NCBI GenBank assembly: GCA_002070375.1
Contig: MWDD01000005.1
Location: 35,044 to 99,043, forward strand
Origin: a bacterium ADurb.Bin157
Lineage (GTDB): Bacteria > Muiribacteriota > Ozemobacteria > Ozemobacterales > Ozemobacteraceae
DNA length: 64,000 nt
Reading direction: 5' to 3'
The notes beneath the pieces are model-generated. The model was given only the letters and a program-made list of their open reading frames with translations. It did no database searches and was not told the DNA's origin. The position numbers and the translations under genes were made by a program. Positions 59,947 to 64,000 of this stretch are shown here, in pieces. The stretch's first letter is position 1. The number at the start of each line of letters is the position of its first letter.

Positions 59947-61395
59947 ATGGCTAATCAAAATAACAACAAAAAAACCTTGGATGCTGTCACCCCAAAATCA
60001 GAAGACATTTCGCGTTGGTATACCGACGTTGTTCTGAAAGCAAAAATGGCCGACTATTCGCCTGTTAAAGGTTGCATGGTTATTCGTCCTTATGGCTACG
60101 CTTTATGGGAAAACATACAGCAGATTCTGGATAAAGAATTTAAGCGCCTTGGGCATGTAAACGCTTATTTTCCCCTGTTTATTCCTGAGAGCTTTCTATT
60201 AAAAGAAGCTGAACACGTTGAAGGATTTGCCCCTGAAGTAGCTTGGGTTACAAAAGGCGGCAATGACGACCTTGAAGAAAAACTCGCCATTCGCCCTACC
60301 TCAGAAGCAATAATAGGACACATGTATTCAAAGTGGGTTGAAAGCTACCGTGATTTACCTATAAAAATCAACCAGTGGGCCAACGTTGTACGCTGGGAAA
60401 AAGTAACGAGACCTTTTTTGAGAACGACCGAATTTTTGTGGCAAGAAGGGCACACTGCACACAGAACGCACGAAGAAGCCAAAGAAGAAGTTATGCAGAT
60501 GCTTCAGGTTTATCGTGATTTTGTTGAAAATGATCTTGCTATTCCACTTGTTACAGGTGAAAAGAGCCAAAAAGAAAAATTTGCCGGAGCGCTGAACACA
60601 TACACAATAGAAGCCCTGATGCCCGATGGACAAGCTTTACAATCAGGCACTTCTCATGATTTGGGACAAAACTTCTCGAAAGCTTTTGATATTAACTTTT
60701 TAGATTCGGACGGACAAAGAAAATTTGCCTGGACAACATCTTGGGGCATTTCTACACGTATTATCGGCGCCGTAATCATGGCTCACGGGGATGACAAAGG
60801 CTTAAGACTGCCACCAAGAGTTGCCCCAACACAAGCCGTGGTAATTCCGATAGTTTATAAAGATTCAACGGCAGTCAATGACAAAGCAAAAGAACTCACA
60901 ACAAGACTGTCAAAAATCGGCATTCGTGTTCAATTAGACGACCGCGAAGGTTTTAAACCGGGTTGGAAATATTCTGAATATGAAATGATGGGTGTTCCGC
61001 TAAGAGTTGAAATTGGTCAAAAAGATCTCGACAAAGGACAAGTTTGCTTAGTTCGCCGTGACACCTCAGAAAAGATGTTTATAGCCGACTCTGAATTCGA
61101 AGCAACAGTTGAGAAGCTTATGCAGGAAATCCAAGAAACTTTATTCAAACAAGCCAAAGAAATATTAGAGAACAAAACTTTGAGAGCAAGCTCTTTTGAA
61201 GAATTTGTGAGCATAATTAAAGAAAAACGCTGTATGGCCGACTTGGTTTGGTGCGGTTCGGCAGAATGTGAGAACAAATTTAAAGCAGAAGCGGGCGCAA
61301 CCATAAGATGCTTTAACGAAAATGCCGTTGACGGTAATTGTGTTTGTTGCAATAACCCCGGAAAACACAGAGTGTTTGTCGCCAGATCATACTGA
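59947..61395 (+). CDS. proS: Prolyl-tRNA synthetase, type 3 (archaeal/eukaryotic style)
   Basis: ProS charges tRNA-Pro. From the ATG at 59947 (GAAAGG upstream; an earlier in-frame start would overlap the promoter -10) it has 482 residues. It shows class II motifs: ENIQQILDKEFKRLGHVNAYFP (motif 1), RPFLRTTEFLWQEGHTAH (motif 2) and TSWGISTRIIGAVIMAHGDDKGLRLPP (motif 3). The anticodon-binding domain contains LDDREGFKPGWKYSEYEMMGVP, and a C-terminal zinc-like domain follows, with Cys pairs in CMADLVWCGSAEC and CVCC. It lacks the editing insertion of common bacterial ProS. Type 3 enzymes occur in some bacteria, often interpreted as old transfers. Confidence 0.97.
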   Translation: MANQNNNKKTLDAVTPKSEDISRWYTDVVLKAKMADYSPVKGCMVIRPYGYALWENIQQILDKEFKRLGHVNAYFPLFIPESFLLKEAEHVEGFAPEVAWVTKGGNDDLEEKLAIRPTSEAIIGHMYSKWVESYRDLPIKINQWANVVRWEKVTRPFLRTTEFLWQEGHTAHRTHEEAKEEVMQMLQVYRDFVENDLAIPLVTGEKSQKEKFAGALNTYTIEALMPDGQALQSGTSHDLGQNFSKAFDINFLDSDGQRKFAWTTSWGISTRIIGAVIMAHGDDKGLRLPPRVAPTQAVVIPIVYKDSTAVNDKAKELTTRLSKIGIRVQLDDREGFKPGWKYSEYEMMGVPLRVEIGQKDLDKGQVCLVRRDTSEKMFIADSEFEATVEKLMQEIQETLFKQAKEILENKTLRASSFEEFVSIIKEKRCMADLVWCGSAECENKFKAEAGATIRCFNENAVDGNCVCCNNPGKHRVFVARSY

Positions 61396-61403
61396 CAGAT
61401 ATA

Positions 61404-61436
61404 AAAAAAGCGCCGCGCAATGCGCGGCGCTTTTTT
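61404..61436. terminator. Bidirectional intrinsic terminator
   Basis: GCGCCGCGCA and TGCGCGGCGC form a near-perfect GC stem flanked by seven A and six T, between convergent proS and the Cys/Lys repeat gene. Confidence 0.92.
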
Positions 61437-61443
61437 ATAGCAA

Positions 61444-61863
61444 TTATTTTTTGCAGTCAGCTTTGCAGTCGCCTTTTGAACATTTTTTCATCATGGCTTT
61501 TTTGCAGTCAGCTTTGCAGTCGCCTTTTGAGCATTTTTTCATCATGGCTTTTTTGCAGTCAGACTTGAGGCATTTTCCTTTTGCCGGAGCTACAGCAGCT
61601 TTGCCTTCTGAAGCAACATTTTGCAAATAGCTTTCCCATGCAATTTGTTTTTCTTCAAACTTTGCCATAAGACAAGACAAACTTTCTGCATCGCTTTCAG
61701 TTTTGCCTTCTTTAGTGACGAGAGACAGAATTTCTTTTCTCAGCTCCTGCATTTCTCTTGTGTGATTTAACCAAGAGTTGTTGTCAATATCTCTAACTGT
61801 TCCGGCTAATAGTGCGGGAGCAACAAAACATAATGCTAACAAAAACGAGAATACTTTTTTCAT
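61444..61863 (-). CDS. Small secreted protein with Cys/Lys tandem repeats
   Basis: This 139-residue protein has a signal peptide (FSFLLALCFVAPALLAG), a helical middle with LSCLMAKFEEKQIAWESYL, an Ala/Lys linker, and two perfect 17-residue repeats, KKAMMKKCSKGDCKADC, with a partial third in front (LKSDCKKAMMKKCSKGDC). The tail therefore holds seven Cys and many Lys. The repeat is also clear in DNA. It may bind metal or polyanions or form disulfide networks; no known family comes to mind. GGAGG precedes the ATG, and it has its own promoter 80 bases after the FHA gene. Confidence 0.82.
   Translation of the reverse strand: MKKVFSFLLALCFVAPALLAGTVRDIDNNSWLNHTREMQELRKEILSLVTKEGKTESDAESLSCLMAKFEEKQIAWESYLQNVASEGKAAVAPAKGKCLKSDCKKAMMKKCSKGDCKADCKKAMMKKCSKGDCKADCKK
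61447..61561 (-). repeat. 51-base coding tandem repeat, two full copies plus a partial
   Basis: The unit at 61447-61497 is repeated at 61498-61548 with one base change (50 of 51 identical), and a third partial copy continues to about 61561. The unit length is a multiple of three, so copy-number changes keep the frame of the secreted Cys/Lys protein. Confidence 0.9.
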
Positions 61864-61896
61864 AGAACCTCCATAATAATTACTTCAAACTCGTCA

Positions 61897-61925
61897 ATAA
61901 TACCCTAGAGAGACAAAAAAATCAA
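61897..61925 (-). promoter_or_regulatory. Promoter of the Cys/Lys repeat protein gene
   Basis: On the minus strand TTGATT (61920-61925) and TATTAT (61897-61902) are 17 bases apart, about 34 bases before the ATG. Confidence 0.65.
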
Positions 61926-61943
61926 TAGAGCAACTAGAGGCAT

Positions 61944-62837
61944 TTATGCCACTTCGGGAACAATATCTCTTGATCGTGCCACCCTTGTGTGATATCTAAA
62001 CGTACGATTTCCGGCTTTAATAACATCACCGTCAGCCAATAACTTATAGCGAACCATATATTCATTTAATTGAACATTACCTTCTTCTGAAGCCTCAAGA
62101 ATATGCATTCCGTCTTTTTCGATAATTTGAAAAACTACCTCAGCGCCAAAATCAAGAGTTATATCACAAAACTTAGAATTACCCACCCAAAAACTATCTG
62201 CATCAAGGTAGAATCTAAAAATTCCCAATTTACCGGCATCTTCATCAAGCCAACTTTCTCTTAGGAGGTCCCAGACGATTCCGTAGCCTAATCCAGTAAC
62301 ACCGCCGATAACAAAATAATCAATAATTTTAATTGATTCAAGGGCTGTTTTTTGGTCAATTAGCTCGCCTGCCACCAAAAAAGCGGGCATTATTCCCATT
62401 AGCGCACGACTAAAATTTTTATATCCACCGTTTAAAACCCCAAATGATGCCGAAAGGGCACAAGCCAGCATCATCCACCACAAAAATCGATCTGTCTTTC
62501 CCGGAACTCTTTCAATGTTGGTAGCAGCTTCTGCAAGCAGCTTAAAAAAAATCACGCCTATTGTTGGTATAACAGCCCCTAAGGATCCTGCAAAAACAAA
62601 CTTATTCAAAAATTTAAAAAGTTTCTTTTCTGCAACGAATACCGGAATCGCAACAACAAGGCCACAAAATAATCCGCAAAATGTGGAAACAGTAAGCAGT
62701 CCCGCCCTAAAATCAACAAGAACATTCCAAGAATTGCTTTCGTTTACAGCAAAATATGTAATTAAGCCGGCAAGCAATCCTGAAGCACAAGATTCGAGCA
62801 AGAACAGCCAATTCATATTAGAATGTTCGTTCAACAA
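61944..62837 (-). CDS. Membrane protein with C-terminal FHA-like domain
   Basis: This 297-residue protein has about six membrane helices (residues about 9-200; for example LTVSTFCGLFCGLVVAIPVF and LVVAIPVFVAEKKLFKFLN). A cytoplasmic domain of about 90 residues follows the FHA pattern: FWVGNSKFCDITLD, then GMHILEASEEGNVQLNEYMV, then LLADGDVIKAGNRTFRYH. FHA domains bind phosphothreonine, but the usual Gly-Arg...Ser-x-x-His motif is changed (VGNS...; no clear SxxH), so binding is doubtful. It overlaps the end of the upstream MoxR-like gene by 20 bases, which suggests they work together. Confidence 0.72.
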   Translation of the reverse strand: MLNEHSNMNWLFLLESCASGLLAGLITYFAVNESNSWNVLVDFRAGLLTVSTFCGLFCGLVVAIPVFVAEKKLFKFLNKFVFAGSLGAVIPTIGVIFFKLLAEAATNIERVPGKTDRFLWWMMLACALSASFGVLNGGYKNFSRALMGIMPAFLVAGELIDQKTALESIKIIDYFVIGGVTGLGYGIVWDLLRESWLDEDAGKLGIFRFYLDADSFWVGNSKFCDITLDFGAEVVFQIIEKDGMHILEASEEGNVQLNEYMVRYKLLADGDVIKAGNRTFRYHTRVARSRDIVPEVA

Positions 62838-64000
62838 GCTTGAGCTCGGTAACGAAGTATAATTCGTAAGCGTCGTTCAGTTCTTCTTCGCTGATAACCT
62901 TATCGCTAATTTCCAGATATTTTTTTCTGTCATTTATAATGTTAAGCAAATCTCTTGGGTGAACAGCTCTCATTCCTCTTTTATCTCTTGCATAAAGCGT
63001 GCTCATAAAATCTACATTATCAGGATTAAATTGGAGTCCTAATTTTTCGCAAACAGATTTCCATAGTTCTTTGTATTCATCGGGCCTTGGATTTCTTACA
63101 TTAATTTTATACGGCAATCTTCTTAGGAAAGCATCATCAACAATTTTCATCGGATCAATATTTGTACTGAACAATATAATTTCGTTTGTCGGCACTTCCA
63201 TTCTTTGTCCGCCAAGCACTAAAAAGTCGACTTTGTTCTCTAACGGTATTATAAATCTGTTAAAAATCTCTTCCACAGAGCATCTTTGCCTTCCGAGATC
63301 ATCGATCAGCAAAACGCCGCCGGTAGCCTTAACTTGAGGAGGCGCATCATAGCACCCATATTTTTCGTTATATTTAACTTCTAGGTCGTCAAGAGTCAAC
63401 TCACCGCCTGTTACTATCATCGGGGCCTGTATCGCTACCCATCTTTCATCGAAACCCTCCATGTCAAAACTTTCGACCGGTTTGTGACAGGTCGGATCAA
63501 AAATTCTAACCAATTGATTTCCTACTTCAACGGCGTAGGGAATAATCATGGGCGGCAGAACTTTTGCCACCGTTGCGCACAAAAAAGTTTTTCCGTTTCC
63601 GGGAAAACCATAAACAAAAGCCGGTTTTCTTGCACACACGACTTGCCCAATTTGAAACAAAATATCTTTGTAACCTACGGTATCAGAAAAAGCTTTTTCC
63701 AGAGTTTTTCTATTAATAACATCATCAGCGTTTTCTCTGAGAATTTGCTCAGTTATTTTCACGTATTGTTCAATATTAACCGGAGCAGGCCCTAAGTATT
63801 TATCTCTTTCGAAAACATTTTTGGCCAGTTCTGTTCCTTTTGGGTATAACCCATACTGATAGTCTGCTCCTAAGCCACTGCCCCCGACCATTCCGATGAC
63901 TTCTTGTTTTTTTAATTCTGCAATTAGTTGTTGAACAATATCAACATCAACCCTAAGTTTTTTTGCTAATTTTCTCGGTATTTCTTTCCCATGCACGTAT
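62818..64000 (-). CDS. MoxR-like AAA+ ATPase with N-terminal winged-helix-like region (5' end missing)
   Basis: The gene enters from beyond the window: the frame stays open past a GTG at 63996, and that point falls inside a winged-helix-like segment (IPRKLAKKLRVDVDIVQQLI), so the true start is upstream. At least 393 residues are seen. The AAA+ core has Walker A GFPGNGKTFL, Walker B GGVLLIDDLGRQRCS, sensor-1 EIILFSTNIDPMKIVDDAFLRRLPYKI and a C-terminal lid. It is a different type from the MoxR at 43569. Its end overlaps the FHA-tailed membrane protein gene, so a membrane-linked ATPase module is likely. Confidence 0.85.
   Translation of the reverse strand, partial: YVHGKEIPRKLAKKLRVDVDIVQQLIAELKKQEVIGMVGGSGLGADYQYGLYPKGTELAKNVFERDKYLGPAPVNIEQYVKITEQILRENADDVINRKTLEKAFSDTVGYKDILFQIGQVVCARKPAFVYGFPGNGKTFLCATVAKVLPPMIIPYAVEVGNQLVRIFDPTCHKPVESFDMEGFDERWVAIQAPMIVTGGELTLDDLEVKYNEKYGCYDAPPQVKATGGVLLIDDLGRQRCSVEEIFNRFIIPLENKVDFLVLGGQRMEVPTNEIILFSTNIDPMKIVDDAFLRRLPYKINVRNPRPDEYKELWKSVCEKLGLQFNPDNVDFMSTLYARDKRGMRAVHPRDLLNIINDRKKYLEISDKVISEEELNDAYELYFVTELKLVERTF

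Noticed and set aside
61447..61561. Possible CRISPR-like or regulatory repeat array
   Set aside because: The copies are directly adjacent without spacers, are a multiple of three long and are fully coding.
61322..61630. Plus-strand open frame with a repeated FLQSALQSPFEHFFIMA pattern
   Set aside because: It is the antisense shadow of the 51-base repeat in the secreted Cys/Lys protein gene, crosses the proS terminator and has no ribosome binding site.

Overview
The window is a dense, AT-rich chromosomal segment from a diderm (outer-membrane) bacterium. It carries heptose and Kdo synthesis genes for lipopolysaccharide, a likely outer-membrane beta-barrel protein, a DNPR-type (meso-diaminopimelate) MurE, and an FtsEX/EnvC-like murein hydrolase control set. 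It also carries traits commoner in Firmicutes: a mannose-family PTS, HPr with Ser46, a HutP-like protein, a PASTA-tailed FtsI and a type-3 (archaeal-style) ProS. I cannot place it firmly. A deep-branching diderm lineage, such as a Riflebacteria-like or Elusimicrobiota-like candidate phylum, or a diderm Firmicute, would fit; this is a low-confidence inference. I see no rRNA, tRNA, CRISPR array, insertion sequence or phage gene, and no stretch over 300 bases lacks a gene.

Layout. 1-286: tail of a phosphohexomutase. 355-16786 (minus): a division and cell-wall (dcw) cluster, ftsL-rsmH-ftsI and murE-murF-mraY-ybaB, split by an inserted ten-gene sugar operon (hutP-like, PTS EIIA/EIIB, ABC ATPase, sugar-binding lipoprotein, EIIC, EIID, HPr, EI) and a plus-strand barrel gene. 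16832-19591 (minus): a large secreted clostripain-type peptidase. 19737-30478 (plus): a Tudor-like small protein, a HEAT/TPR protein, pepD, a 5'-nucleotidase-like protein, an output-less PAS/GAF sensor, and iorAB. 30536-35403 (minus): a secreted protein, a propeller lipoprotein, a FUN14 protein and a large radical SAM protein. 35591-38365 (plus): ADP-heptose and CMP-Kdo genes, including a GmhA-HldE2 fusion.

38382-48192 (plus) is the most interesting region. Eight tightly packed genes encode a soluble FtsH-like AAA+ metalloprotease, a 1035-residue protein of unknown fold, a MoxR ATPase, a degenerate vWA-like protein, a small radical SAM activase-like enzyme and three unrecognised proteins. This looks like an FtsH-MoxR-vWA 'ternary' system. 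I recall such systems being proposed from comparative genomics as NTP-dependent conflict or regulatory systems, but I know of no experimental description. It starts 16 bases after kdsB, so it may be co-transcribed with the lipopolysaccharide genes.

48228-49376 (plus): an acidic secreted protein and a HAMP membrane protein. 49457-59770 (minus): ftsE-ftsX-envC-like-ctpA followed by two giant TPR membrane proteins, which suggests a division-coupled murein hydrolase and proteolysis module. 59947-61395 (plus): proS. 61444-64000 (minus): a MoxR-like AAA+ ATPase (5' end outside the window), an FHA-tailed membrane protein, and a small secreted Cys/Lys repeat protein.
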